64,000 nucleotides of DNA from Limnohabitans sp. Rim8 (lineage in GTDB: Bacteria; Pseudomonadota; Gammaproteobacteria; Burkholderiales; Burkholderiaceae_C), in the NCBI RefSeq assembly GCF_945869175.1, contig NZ_CAMBNZ010000001.1, positions 30,768 to 94,767 on the forward strand, given 5' to 3'. The notes beneath the pieces were generated by a model, which was not told the DNA's origin, searched no databases, and worked only from the letters and a program-made list of their open reading frames with translations. Positions 19,627 through 28,035 of this stretch are shown here, piece after piece; the first letter of the stretch is position 1, and each line of letters opens with the position of its first letter. Both the position numbers and the translations under genes were made by a program.

Positions 19627-20874
19627 TTAGATGTCGAAGAGCAAGCGGGCTGGGTCTTCCAGCGCCTCTTTCATCGCCACCAAGCCCAAGACGGCTTCGC
19701 GGCCGTCAATGATGCGGTGGTCGTACGACATGGCGAAGTAGTTCATGGGGCGAACCACGACTTGGCCGTTTTCCACCATCGCGCGGTCTTTGGTCGCGTG
19801 CACGCCCAAAATGGCCGACTGGGGTGGGTTGATGATCGGGGTGGACATCATCGAGCCGAAGGTGCCACCGTTAGAGATAGAAAAAGTGCCGCCAGTCATC
19901 TCTTCAATGCCCAGCTTGCCGTCTTTGGCTTTTTGGCCAAATTCAGCGATCTTCTTTTCGATATCGGCAAAGCTCATTTGGTCGGCATTGCGCAAAATGG
20001 GCACCACCAAGCCGCGTGGCGAACCGACCGCGATGCCGATGTCGAAATAGCCGTGGTAGACGATGTCGTTGCCGTCCACCGAGGCGTTCAGGACCGGGAA
20101 TTTCTTCAGGGCGTGCACAGCGGCCTTGACGAAGAAGCTCATGAAACCCAGCTTGCAGCCGTGTTCCTTTTCGAAACGGTCTTGCATGCGTTTGCGCATG
20201 TCCATGACCGGGGCCATGTTGATTTCGTTGAAGGTGGTCAAGATGGCGTTGGTCGACTGCGATTGCAGCAAACGCTCGGCCACGCGGGCGCGCAAACGCG
20301 TCATGGGCACGCGCTGCTCTGGGCGGTCGCCCAAGTTCACATCAGGTGCGGCCACTTGGGCCAAGGCCTTGGTGGGCACGCCTGTGGGGATGACAGCGGC
20401 GGTCGATTTGACGCCACCAGCAACGGCCGACAGCACATCGCCCTTGGTCACGCGGCCGTCTTTGCCAGAACCGGCCACCGAACCAGCCGCCAGGCTGTTG
20501 TCGGCCATCAACTTGGCAGCGGCGGGCATCGCCACACCCGCCATGCTGCCGCCAGTGGCGGCTGCAGCCACGGGTGCGGCGGCCACTGGCGCTGCGGGAG
20601 TCGCGGCTGGGGCCGCTGCAGCACCGACCTTGCCATCGGTGTCGATGCGGGCGATCAATTGCTCGGCCGCCACGGTGCCGCCGTCGGCCACCAGGATTTC
20701 ACAAATCACACCAGCCGAGGGGGCTGGCACTTCGAGCACGACTTTGTCGGTCTCGATGTCAATCAAGATTTCGTCGGCTGCAACCGATTCGCCGACTTTC
20801 TTTTTCCACTGCAGCATGGTGGCTTCCGCCACAGACTCGGACAGTTGGGGGACTTTGACTTCTACGATGGCCAT
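19627..20874 (-). CDS. odhB: Dihydrolipoyllysine succinyltransferase (E2 of 2-oxoglutarate dehydrogenase)
   Basis: 415 residues. It moves the succinyl group from lipoamide to CoA in the TCA cycle. The single N-terminal lipoyl domain has the lipoylated Lys in [12 protein letters not shown] (about residue 44). An Ala/Pro-rich hinge precedes the peripheral subunit-binding domain ([19 protein letters not shown]), and the catalytic domain ends with [14 protein letters not shown], containing the active-site His and Asp. The ATG at 20874 has GGA about six bases upstream. It lies between sucA and lpdA. Confidence 0.97.
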   Translation of the reverse strand: MAIVEVKVPQLSESVAEATMLQWKKKVGESVAADEILIDIETDKVVLEVPAPSAGVICEILVADGGTVAAEQLIARIDTDGKVGAAAAPAATPAAPVAAAPVAAAATGGSMAGVAMPAAAKLMADNSLAAGSVAGSGKDGRVTKGDVLSAVAGGVKSTAAVIPTGVPTKALAQVAAPDVNLGDRPEQRVPMTRLRARVAERLLQSQSTNAILTTFNEINMAPVMDMRKRMQDRFEKEHGCKLGFMSFFVKAAVHALKKFPVLNASVDGNDIVYHGYFDIGIAVGSPRGLVVPILRNADQMSFADIEKKIAEFGQKAKDGKLGIEEMTGGTFSISNGGTFGSMMSTPIINPPQSAILGVHATKDRAMVENGQVVVRPMNYFAMSYDHRIIDGREAVLGLVAMKEALEDPARLLFDI

Positions 20875-20910
20875 GGTGTTTCCGTTATGCGTTGGTCGTT
20901 TGACGAGGGG

Positions 20911-20938
20911 GTCTGACGCTGAACCTTCAGCGTCAGAC
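20911..20938. repeat. Perfect 13-bp inverted repeat between sucA and odhB
   Basis: GTCTGACGCTGAA and its exact reverse complement are separated by only two bases. No T run follows on either strand, so this is more likely an RNA processing, stability or partial-stop hairpin than a classical terminator. It fills most of the 70-base gap between the sucA stop and the odhB start. Confidence 0.8.
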
Positions 20939-20944
20939 GCTGGT

Positions 20945-23812
20945 TCACTTGGACAGCACGAAGCCCTTGAGCTTCGAGAAGGCCGCTTCGATCAGTGCTT
21001 TTTGTTGGTCTTGGTGCAGGTGGGAGTAACCCACCGCTGGCGATGCGGACGCTGCGCGACCGGCATAACCGAGCTTTTGACCTTCGAGCATGTTCTCGTG
21101 GATGTTGTGCTGAATGAAAAACCAGGCACCCTGGTTCTGTGGCTCGTCCTGGCACCACACGATGTCGCTGGCGTTCGGGTATTTTTTCAGCTCGGCCGCA
21201 AACGCTTTGTGCGGGAACGGATAAAGCTGCTCCACGCGGATGATCGCGGTGTCGTCAGAGCCCTTGGCTTCGCGATGTTTGACCAAGTCGTAGTAGACCT
21301 TGCCCGAGCAAGCGATCACGCGCTTGACCTTGTCGGCCTTGAGCGCCTTGTTCTCGGGGATCACCGTCTGGAAGCTGCCTTTGGTGAACTCAGACACCGG
21401 GCTGGTGGCGTCTTTGTTGCGCAGCAGCGACTTGGGCGTGAAGATGACCAGGGGCTTGCGCAGGTCACGCACCATCTGGCGACGCAGAACATGGAAAATC
21501 TGGCTGGCCGTGGTCGGCTGCACAAGCTGCATGTTGGTGTCGGCAGCCAGTTGCATGAAACGCTCGACGCGGGCCGAGCTGTGCTCGGGGCCTTGACCTT
21601 CGTAGCCGTGCGGCAGCATCAAGGTCATGCCATTGACACGGCCCCACTTGACTTCACCGGAGGCGATGAACTGGTCAATCACCACCTGGGCGCCGTTGGC
21701 GAAATCGCCAAACTGAGCCTCCCAGATCACCAAGGTGTGCGGGTCGTTCGATGCGTAACCGTACTCAAAAGCCAAGACAGCCTCTTCTGACAGGATCGAG
21801 TCGATGACCACAAACGGGGCCTGCTTGTCCGAGACGTTTTGCAGGGCCACATAGGTGCCTGTGTCCCACTTCTCGCGCTTTTGGTCGTGAATCACGGCAT
21901 GGCGGTGGGTGAAGGTGCCACGGCCGCTGTCTTCGCCAGACAGGCGCACTGGGTAACCACCTGCCACCAAAGAGGCAAAAGCCATGTGCTCGCCCATGCC
22001 CCAATCCACCGGGGTGTCGCCGCGCCCCATGGCGGCGCGGTCGTCGTACACCTTTTTCACCAACTGGTGCGGCGTGACAGACTCAGGAATGGTGGTGATC
22101 TTCTCGGCCAAACGCTTCCAGTCGGCCAAGGGGATGGAGGTGTCTCCCGCATCGGTCCACTTCTTGCCCATGAAGGGAGCCCAGTCCACGGTGAACTGTG
22201 TTTTGAAGTTGGTCAACACGGGTTCGGTCGTGTTGATGCCAGCATCCAAAGCGGCGCGGTAGGCCTTGGCCATGTCGTCACCCAGGGTGTCGCCCAAGCC
22301 TTGCGTGGCCAGTTTGTCGGCAAACAACTTGCGGGTACCGGGATGGGCTGCAATCTTTTTGTACATCAAAGGTTGTGTCAGAGCGGGGGTGTCCTGCTCG
22401 TTGTGGCCCAACTTTCGGAAACACACCACGTCCAGCACCACGTCTTTTTGGAACGTCATGCGGTATTCCAAAGCCAGCTGGGTGGCCAACACCACCGCCT
22501 CCGGGTCGTCACCGTTGACGTGCAACACTGGGGCCTCGACCATCTTGACGATGTCGGTGCAGAACACGCTCGAGCGCATGTCGCGAGGGTCCGAGGTGGT
22601 GAAGCCGATCTGGTTGTTGATGATGATGTGGACCGTGCCGCCTGTGGAGTAACCACGGGTTTGGGCCAAGGCAAAGGTTTCCTGGTTCACACCTTGGCCA
22701 CCAAAGGCCGCATCGCCGTGCACCAGGACGGGCAGCACTTGCTTGCCCAACGGATCGTTTCGGCGGTCCATTCGGGCGCGCACCGAGCCTTCAACCACGG
22801 GGTTGACGATTTCCAGGTGCGAGGGGTTGAAGGCCAACGACAGGTGAACCGGCCCACCGGCGGTGTTCACGTCAGAGCTGAAGCCTTGGTGGTACTTAAC
22901 GTCACCCGCAGGCAAATCTTCAGGCGCGGTGTGATCGAACTCGGCAAACATGTCGGCCGGCAGCTTGCCCATGGTGTTGACCAAGACGTTCAGGCGGCCA
23001 CGGTGGGCCATGCCGATCACCACTTCCTGCACGCCTTGCGCACCGGCTTGCTGGATCAACTCGTCCATGGCGGCAATGAAGCTTTCGCCACCTTCCAGAG
23101 AGAAACGCTTTTGTCCCACATATTTGGTGTGCAAGTAGCGCTCCAGACCTTCGGCAGCCGTCAGACGGTCGAGGATCTGCTTTTTCTTGTCCGATGTGAA
23201 ATTGGGCTTGCTGCGGATGCTTTCGAGCTTTTGTTGCCACCAGCGCTTTTCAGCCTGCTCGGTGGTGTACATGTATTCCGCACCCAGCGTGCCGCAATAG
23301 GTTTCACGCAGCGCATTGAGCAGCTCGCGCAAAGACATGCGATTTTTGCCGAAAAAGGTGTTGCTGGTGTCAAACACGGTTTCTTGGTCGGCATCGGTGA
23401 AGCCAAAAAACGCGGGGTCGAGGTCAGGGATATTGGGGCGCTCGGTCCGTTTGAGCGGGTCCAGATCGGCCCAGCGTTGGCCCACGTTGCGGTAAGCGGC
23501 GATCAGCTGCTGAACGGCGGTGCGCTTGCGGCCCATTTCGACATCGGCACTGGCCAAAACGACTTTGGTGCCGCCGGCTTTGGCGCGCTCGGCAAAAGCA
23601 TTGATGACCGGCTGATGAGGCACGTCTTTGGCATTGGAGCCATCGAGTGCTGGAACGTGCTGAAGAGCGTCGAAGTAGTCGCGCCAAGAATCGGGCACGC
23701 TGCCGGGGTTGGCCAAATAGTTGTCATACATCTCTTCAACGTAGGGGGTGTTGCCCCCGAAGAGATGGGTATTGCCTGAATAGGCAGAGTAGACGGAATT
23801 AGTCTCGCTCAT
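20945..23812 (-). CDS. sucA: 2-oxoglutarate dehydrogenase E1 component
   Basis: 955 residues. A thiamine-diphosphate enzyme that decarboxylates 2-oxoglutarate and passes the succinyl group to E2. Visible motifs include the N-terminal [52 protein letters not shown] and [13 protein letters not shown] of the cofactor region, and the C-terminal [12 protein letters not shown]. The length is normal. The ATG at 23812 has a strong GGAGGT nine bases upstream. A small hairpin lies just before that site. It is the first gene of sucA-odhB-lpdA. Confidence 0.97.
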   Translation of the reverse strand: MSETNSVYSAYSGNTHLFGGNTPYVEEMYDNYLANPGSVPDSWRDYFDALQHVPALDGSNAKDVPHQPVINAFAERAKAGGTKVVLASADVEMGRKRTAVQQLIAAYRNVGQRWADLDPLKRTERPNIPDLDPAFFGFTDADQETVFDTSNTFFGKNRMSLRELLNALRETYCGTLGAEYMYTTEQAEKRWWQQKLESIRSKPNFTSDKKKQILDRLTAAEGLERYLHTKYVGQKRFSLEGGESFIAAMDELIQQAGAQGVQEVVIGMAHRGRLNVLVNTMGKLPADMFAEFDHTAPEDLPAGDVKYHQGFSSDVNTAGGPVHLSLAFNPSHLEIVNPVVEGSVRARMDRRNDPLGKQVLPVLVHGDAAFGGQGVNQETFALAQTRGYSTGGTVHIIINNQIGFTTSDPRDMRSSVFCTDIVKMVEAPVLHVNGDDPEAVVLATQLALEYRMTFQKDVVLDVVCFRKLGHNEQDTPALTQPLMYKKIAAHPGTRKLFADKLATQGLGDTLGDDMAKAYRAALDAGINTTEPVLTNFKTQFTVDWAPFMGKKWTDAGDTSIPLADWKRLAEKITTIPESVTPHQLVKKVYDDRAAMGRGDTPVDWGMGEHMAFASLVAGGYPVRLSGEDSGRGTFTHRHAVIHDQKREKWDTGTYVALQNVSDKQAPFVVIDSILSEEAVLAFEYGYASNDPHTLVIWEAQFGDFANGAQVVIDQFIASGEVKWGRVNGMTLMLPHGYEGQGPEHSSARVERFMQLAADTNMQLVQPTTASQIFHVLRRQMVRDLRKPLVIFTPKSLLRNKDATSPVSEFTKGSFQTVIPENKALKADKVKRVIACSGKVYYDLVKHREAKGSDDTAIIRVEQLYPFPHKAFAAELKKYPNASDIVWCQDEPQNQGAWFFIQHNIHENMLEGQKLGYAGRAASASPAVGYSHLHQDQQKALIEAAFSKLKGFVLSK

Positions 23813-23827
23813 GTTTCGCTGACCTCC

Positions 23828-23844
23828 GTTTCCCTCGGGGAAAC
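23828..23844 (-). promoter_or_regulatory. Small hairpin in the sucA leader
   Basis: GTTTCCC and GGGAAAC form a perfect 7-bp stem with a three-base loop. It ends immediately upstream of the GGAGGT ribosome binding site of sucA, where it could affect translation or mRNA stability. No known riboswitch fold was recognised. Confidence 0.4.
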
Positions 23845-23953
23845 ATTAGTTGGTGGATTGTTACCTTCCGCGACACGGCTGGACCGGTTGGCGGATGCGA
23901 CTGTGGCAGGGGAAGGGCCTGAGTACAAAACGCATTGTGCCATGGCTTGGGAA

Positions 23954-25852
23954 TCAGCCTTTGACCCCATCCACGATCTGCTGCAAGGCAGCGGGGTCGT
24001 CCATCGTGGTCAAGTCGCCCGGGTCACGGCCTTCGGCCACCGCCTGGATGGCGCGACGCAGCAGTTTGCCGCTGCGGGTCTTGGGCAAAGCGGTCACAAA
24101 GAACACCCTGGAAGGCCGCGCCACTGCGCCCAATTGAGAATCCACCACCTTCATCACTTCGCCTTCGAACTGAAGGCGTGACCTCGCGTCCGTCAAGCCT
24201 GAGGTGTCTTTGGCAATGGCAAAAGCCATGGCGACCTGGCCTTTGAGCGGGTCGGCCACACCCACCACGGCCACTTCGGCGATGTTGGGGTGGCTGGAAA
24301 TGCTTTCTTCGATCTCGCGGGTGCCCAGCCGGTGTCCGGCCACATTGATCACGTCATCGGTGCGGCCCAAAATAAAGAAGTAACCGTCTTCGTCACGAAC
24401 CGCCCAGTCAAAGGTGCTGTAAACCAGCTTGTTCGGCACGGTGTTCCAGTAGGTTTTGACGAAACGTGCGTCATCGCCCCAAATGGTTTGCAGGTTGCCA
24501 GGAGGCAATGGGCCTTCAATGGTCAACACGCCCTTTTGATGGGCACCGGTCAGCTCTTCACCGGTCTGGTCGTCGACCAGTTTGACGTTGTAGCCATAAA
24601 TGGCCTTGCCAGGCGAGCCGAACTTGCTGGGTGCTTTTTCCACGCCATTGCAAATGCTCAAAATCGGCCAACCGGTTTCGGTTTGCCAGTAGTTGTCGAT
24701 GATGGGCTTGCCGCTCAAACCCTCAGAGATCCACTTGGCGGTGGGCTCGTCGAGCGGCTCACCGGCCAAAAACAGGGCTTGCAAGCTGGACAGGTCGTAT
24801 TTGCTCAGCAGCGCTGGGTCTTGTTTTTTGAGCACCCGAATCGCCGTCGGGGCGCTGAACATGACGTTGACTTGGTATTTTTCGACCAAACTCCACCAAA
24901 TGCCGCCGTCCGGCCGGATCGGCAGGCCTTCGTACAGGATGGTCGCCATGCCGCCGATCAGCGGGCCATAGATGATGTAGCTGTGGCCCACCACCCACCC
25001 AATGTCGCTGGTGCAGAAAAACGTGCCACCGGCTTGTCCTTCAAAGACGTACGGGATGCTGGCGGCCAAAGCCACGGTGTAGCCACCGGTGTCGCGCTGA
25101 ACCCCCTTGGGCTTGCCCGTGGTGCCCGATGTGTACAGCGTGTAGCTGGGGTGTGTCGATTCGACCCACTCGCATGGCACCACCGCGTCCAAGTGCTTGG
25201 CGCGCTCGGTGGCGTAGTCCACATCGCGGCTGGCCACAGCCGTGAAGGCCGACAGCTGACGGTCCACCATGATCACCTTGGCAGGCTTGTGGGCGGACAA
25301 TTCGATGGCCTCGTCCAGTAACGGTTTGTAAGGCACCACCTTGCCACCGCGCGAACCGGCGTCGGCGCTGATGATGACTTTGGGCGAAGCGTCTTCGATG
25401 CGGGTGGCCAGGGAATGAGAGGCGAAACCGCCAAACACCACCGAATGGATGGCACCCAGACGGACGCAAGCGAGCATGGCGAATGCTGCCTCGGCGATCA
25501 TGGGCATGTAAATCAGCACGCGGTCGCCTTTGACCACACCCAGGTCTTGCAACACAGCAGCCATGCGCTGGACTTCGGCATGCAGTTCGCGGAAGGTGTA
25601 GGTTTTTTCCTGATCGGTTTCGGTCGAAACAAAGATCAACGCAGGCTGTTCTGCCCGCTCGGCCAAGTGGCGGTCCACCGCGTTGTGGCACAGGTTGGTT
25701 TGCCCCCCCACAAACCATTTGGCAAAGGGCGGCTGACTGTAGTCACAGATTCGCTGCGGCTGGACTTTCCAGTCCACCAACTTCGCCTGTTCGGCCCAAA
25801 AAGCGTCGCGGTCGTTGATCGAGCGTGCGTGAAAGTCAGCAAAGTTGCCCAT
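23954..25852 (-). CDS. prpE: Propionate--CoA ligase (PrpE-type acyl-CoA synthetase)
   Basis: About 632 residues of the ANL adenylate-forming family. It activates short-chain acids, here probably propionate, to acyl-CoA through an acyl-adenylate. Motifs: P-loop YTSGTTGKPKGVQRDTGG, DNYWQTETGWPI, STFDWAVRDEDGYFFILGRTDD, and C-terminal LPKTRSGKLLRR with the catalytic, acetylation-prone Lys. The GHRLGTREIEE variant and GWPI favour PrpE over acetyl-CoA synthetase. The ATG at 25852 is supported by AGGAGA five to six bases upstream. No other prp genes are adjacent. Acetate use cannot be excluded. Confidence 0.87.
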   Translation of the reverse strand: MGNFADFHARSINDRDAFWAEQAKLVDWKVQPQRICDYSQPPFAKWFVGGQTNLCHNAVDRHLAERAEQPALIFVSTETDQEKTYTFRELHAEVQRMAAVLQDLGVVKGDRVLIYMPMIAEAAFAMLACVRLGAIHSVVFGGFASHSLATRIEDASPKVIISADAGSRGGKVVPYKPLLDEAIELSAHKPAKVIMVDRQLSAFTAVASRDVDYATERAKHLDAVVPCEWVESTHPSYTLYTSGTTGKPKGVQRDTGGYTVALAASIPYVFEGQAGGTFFCTSDIGWVVGHSYIIYGPLIGGMATILYEGLPIRPDGGIWWSLVEKYQVNVMFSAPTAIRVLKKQDPALLSKYDLSSLQALFLAGEPLDEPTAKWISEGLSGKPIIDNYWQTETGWPILSICNGVEKAPSKFGSPGKAIYGYNVKLVDDQTGEELTGAHQKGVLTIEGPLPPGNLQTIWGDDARFVKTYWNTVPNKLVYSTFDWAVRDEDGYFFILGRTDDVINVAGHRLGTREIEESISSHPNIAEVAVVGVADPLKGQVAMAFAIAKDTSGLTDARSRLQFEGEVMKVVDSQLGAVARPSRVFFVTALPKTRSGKLLRRAIQAVAEGRDPGDLTTMDDPAALQQIVDGVKG

Positions 25853-25926
25853 GAAAGTCTCCTGAATGCCTGGCCACATGAAGTCGGTGATGGGGCGGTT
25901 CCGTGGCACCACCCCGTACTTTTGAA

Positions 25927-25954
25927 TTCATAATTATGACGAAGTGACTTGCAA
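25927..25954 (-). promoter_or_regulatory. Possible sigma70 promoter for prpE
   Basis: On the minus strand TTGCAA (25954-25949) and TATGAA (25932-25927) are 16 bases apart, about 75 bases upstream of the prpE ATG. An AT-rich palindrome CATAATTATG overlaps the -10 region. Visual match only. Confidence 0.4.
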
Positions 25955-26055
25955 GAAGCTGACTCCACAAATGCAGTGCGCAAAGTAACCATATCGCTAC
26001 AGTCAAGGCTCTGAAGTCCGGACCAGGGTCAAGACACACAAAACCGTTGAGGGCA

Positions 26056-26661
26056 TCACTTGAACAGGCTTTGCAAGAGCTTGAATTGCGAGTGCTCTGC
26101 TGTGCGAACCCACTCGAAAGCCACCATTTCAGCCGTCACCAGCTCAGCCCCGGCCCCGGCCAAACGGTCGTAAGCGGCATCGCGGTTGCGCTCGGTGCGG
26201 GAGCTGCACGCGTCGGTCACCACCCACACCTCGAACTCGTCTTCGAGCACATCGAGCGCGGTTTGCATGAGGCAAATATGGGCCTCGCAGCCGGCCAACA
26301 CAATGGTTTTGCGCTCTTCGACACCGGGCTGGGGTTTTTGCAGGTGGCGAGGCAAACTGCGTGCGTTGCCCTTCGGCGCTTGGGGCGGCTCAGGTTGAAG
26401 CCATTCGCCCAAGCCCTCTTCCACAGCGCTGAACTGCATCTTGGCCAACACTTGGCGGCAGTGGCTGCGGATTTCAGGCGGCATCTCGCCCAAGCGGGAA
26501 GGGTTTTGCTCGGTGCCCCAGGTCGGTACGGACAAGGCTTGGGCCAAGGTGGCCAAGCGGGCGGCATTGGCCCAAACGGCTTCGGCGTCCCACATCACGG
26601 GCTTGAGGCGGGCCTGAAAATCCACCAACACCAGTTGGCTTTCGTCTGCATCGATCAACAT
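26056..26661 (-). CDS. Isochorismatase-family cysteine hydrolase
   Basis: 201 residues. The likely catalytic triad of this fold is visible as Asp14 (LVLVDFQARL), Lys74 (LAKMQF) and Cys125 (LAGCEAHIC). The AGCEAHIC motif is typical of YcaC-like amidohydrolases, so the substrate could be an amide or carbamate; it cannot be named. A Pro-rich insertion at about 88-115 lies between the Lys and Cys strands. The ATG at 26661 has GGAG five bases upstream. The gene is divergent from the VOC protein, 99 bases apart. Confidence 0.82.
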   Translation of the reverse strand: MLIDADESQLVLVDFQARLKPVMWDAEAVWANAARLATLAQALSVPTWGTEQNPSRLGEMPPEIRSHCRQVLAKMQFSAVEEGLGEWLQPEPPQAPKGNARSLPRHLQKPQPGVEERKTIVLAGCEAHICLMQTALDVLEDEFEVWVVTDACSSRTERNRDAAYDRLAGAGAELVTAEMVAFEWVRTAEHSQFKLLQSLFK

Positions 26662-26760
26662 AAGGGCTCCATGGAAGGGTGCCTCGATTGTCGCAGGCCC
26701 GCGTGGGTACAAAGGGGTGGCCATCCGTTATGCTCCACGCCAACAATCTGATCTTGAAAA

Positions 26761-27468
26761 ATGAAAACCCAAATTGACCACCTCGTGGTGATGGCCTCAT
26801 CCTTAGAAGCAGGCGTGCAATGGTGTGAAGACACGCTCGGCATCACCCCCGGGCCAGGCGGCGAACACGAAAAATACGGCACCCACAACCGCCTGTTCAA
26901 AATTGCTTCGCCCAAGTTCCCTCTGGCGTATTTTGAAATCATCGCCATCAACCCAGCGGCCGTGATCCCCAAGCGCTCACAGGTGCCGCGTTGGTTCGAC
27001 ATGGACAACGCCGCTTTGCAAAAAGCCGTCGCGCTTGGCCCCAGACTCATCCACTTTGTCAGCAGCACCGACGACGTGAAAGCCGCCCGCCATGTGCTGC
27101 GCACCCAAGGGATTGAACGCGGCCAGGTCGTGCACGCCAGCCGCAAATCGAGCAAGGGCACGCTCAACTGGCAAATCACCGTGCGCGAAGACGGCGAACG
27201 GCTTTTCGACGGCACTTTGCCCACCTTGATTCAATGGGGCAAGCCCGATGCCACCGACCCGCTCCGCCTGCACCCGCGCAACAGCCTGCCGCGATCAGGG
27301 GTGACGCTGCAAAGCCTAAGCGTGCAACACCCCAGCGCGGCCAAACTGCAAGCCGCTTACGAATCCATCGGGCTGGAAGGCATCGCCCTTGAAGCCGGCG
27401 TTGCAAACTTGGTGGCCACACTGCAAACCCCCAAAGGCTTGGTGCAACTGCAAAGCTTGGGGCTGTGA
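26761..27468 (+). CDS. VOC (glyoxalase-like) family protein
   Basis: 235 residues. The N-terminal IDHLVVMASSLEAGVQWCED with a metal-ligand-like His7, followed by GGEHEKYGTHNRLFKI and YFEIIAIN, matches the Glyoxalase_3 subgroup of the vicinal oxygen chelate fold. Members are often of unknown substrate. A second, weaker VOC-like half follows (LSVQHPSAAKLQAAYESIG). The ATG at 26761 is chosen because it starts right at the conserved first strand. It converges with the unknown protein gene at 27512. Confidence 0.82.
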   Translation: MKTQIDHLVVMASSLEAGVQWCEDTLGITPGPGGEHEKYGTHNRLFKIASPKFPLAYFEIIAINPAAVIPKRSQVPRWFDMDNAALQKAVALGPRLIHFVSSTDDVKAARHVLRTQGIERGQVVHASRKSSKGTLNWQITVREDGERLFDGTLPTLIQWGKPDATDPLRLHPRNSLPRSGVTLQSLSVQHPSAAKLQAAYESIGLEGIALEAGVANLVATLQTPKGLVQLQSLGL

Positions 27469-27487
27469 TGGAGAGCACAGCAGCCTG

Positions 27488-27504
27488 CCGCTGATGCTCA
27501 GCGG
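27488..27504. terminator. Hairpin between two convergent genes
   Basis: CCGCTGA and TCAGCGG form a perfect 7-bp stem with a three-base loop in the 43-base gap between the VOC gene and the convergent unknown gene. There is no T run, so efficiency as a terminator is doubtful. Confidence 0.35.
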
Positions 27505-27511
27505 GCTCTGA

Positions 27512-28000
27512 TCATGGTTTGGCAAATTCGGCATCCACCCACGCTTGGGCGGTCTGGCGGTTGAGCTTGAAGGCTGCCGAGACCTTGATCTCGGCCAAGG
27601 CATCACCGCTGTCGTCCTGTGCACTCAGCATGGCGTAGGGGTTGTCCTCGTCGGGCACGATGCGCAACAACACCGTCACCCGACTGTCTTGGCCATTGAC
27701 AGTGACGCTTTGGTTGAGTTGCGCATGCAGCTGCTGCTCACTGCGACGCACAAATTCACCGGCGGTTTTGACCAAGGTGATGAAGGCTGAGCCGTCCAGC
27801 GGCTTGGGGTTCTTTTTGTCTCGGCCCATGGTCCAGGGGCCTACCAAAGCGGGCTCACTCTCACCCGCTTTGTACATGGCCACGGCCCAACCGTCGTCAT
27901 CGTCATTTTTGACCACCTGGGCCGTCCACTGCTCGTTTTGCCAACGGCGGGGCTCTTGGACCAGCGGCTGGCCTTGCATGTCTTGCGTGTTGTCGTTCAT
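27512..28000 (-). CDS. Unknown cytoplasmic protein
   Basis: 162 residues, no signal peptide or membrane segment. The N-terminal third carries a DDDDGWAVAM stretch and the middle has KKNPKPLDGSAFITLVKTA. The overall pattern is that of a small alpha/beta protein, but I do not recognise the family. The ATG at 28000 is chosen; the frame is open to 28039, and that extension would overlap the stop of the upstream helicase gene. It lies 35 bases downstream of the RecQ-like gene on the same strand and is probably co-transcribed with it. Function unknown. Confidence 0.65.
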   Translation of the reverse strand: MNDNTQDMQGQPLVQEPRRWQNEQWTAQVVKNDDDDGWAVAMYKAGESEPALVGPWTMGRDKKNPKPLDGSAFITLVKTAGEFVRRSEQQLHAQLNQSVTVNGQDSRVTVLLRIVPDEDNPYAMLSAQDDSGDALAEIKVSAAFKLNRQTAQAWVDAEFAKP

Positions 28001-28035
28001 CGTGGTGGCCCTCAAATTCAAGCGTCGATCATGCC

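Noticed and set aside
19210..20916. A 568-codon plus-strand frame opposite lpdA and odhB
   Set aside because: Spans the boundary of two conserved genes on the other strand, including a terminator hairpin; His/Gly-rich composition typical of antisense frames.
21839..23779. A 646-codon plus-strand frame opposite sucA
   Set aside because: Shadow of sucA; no recognisable domain, and sucA itself is full length and conserved.
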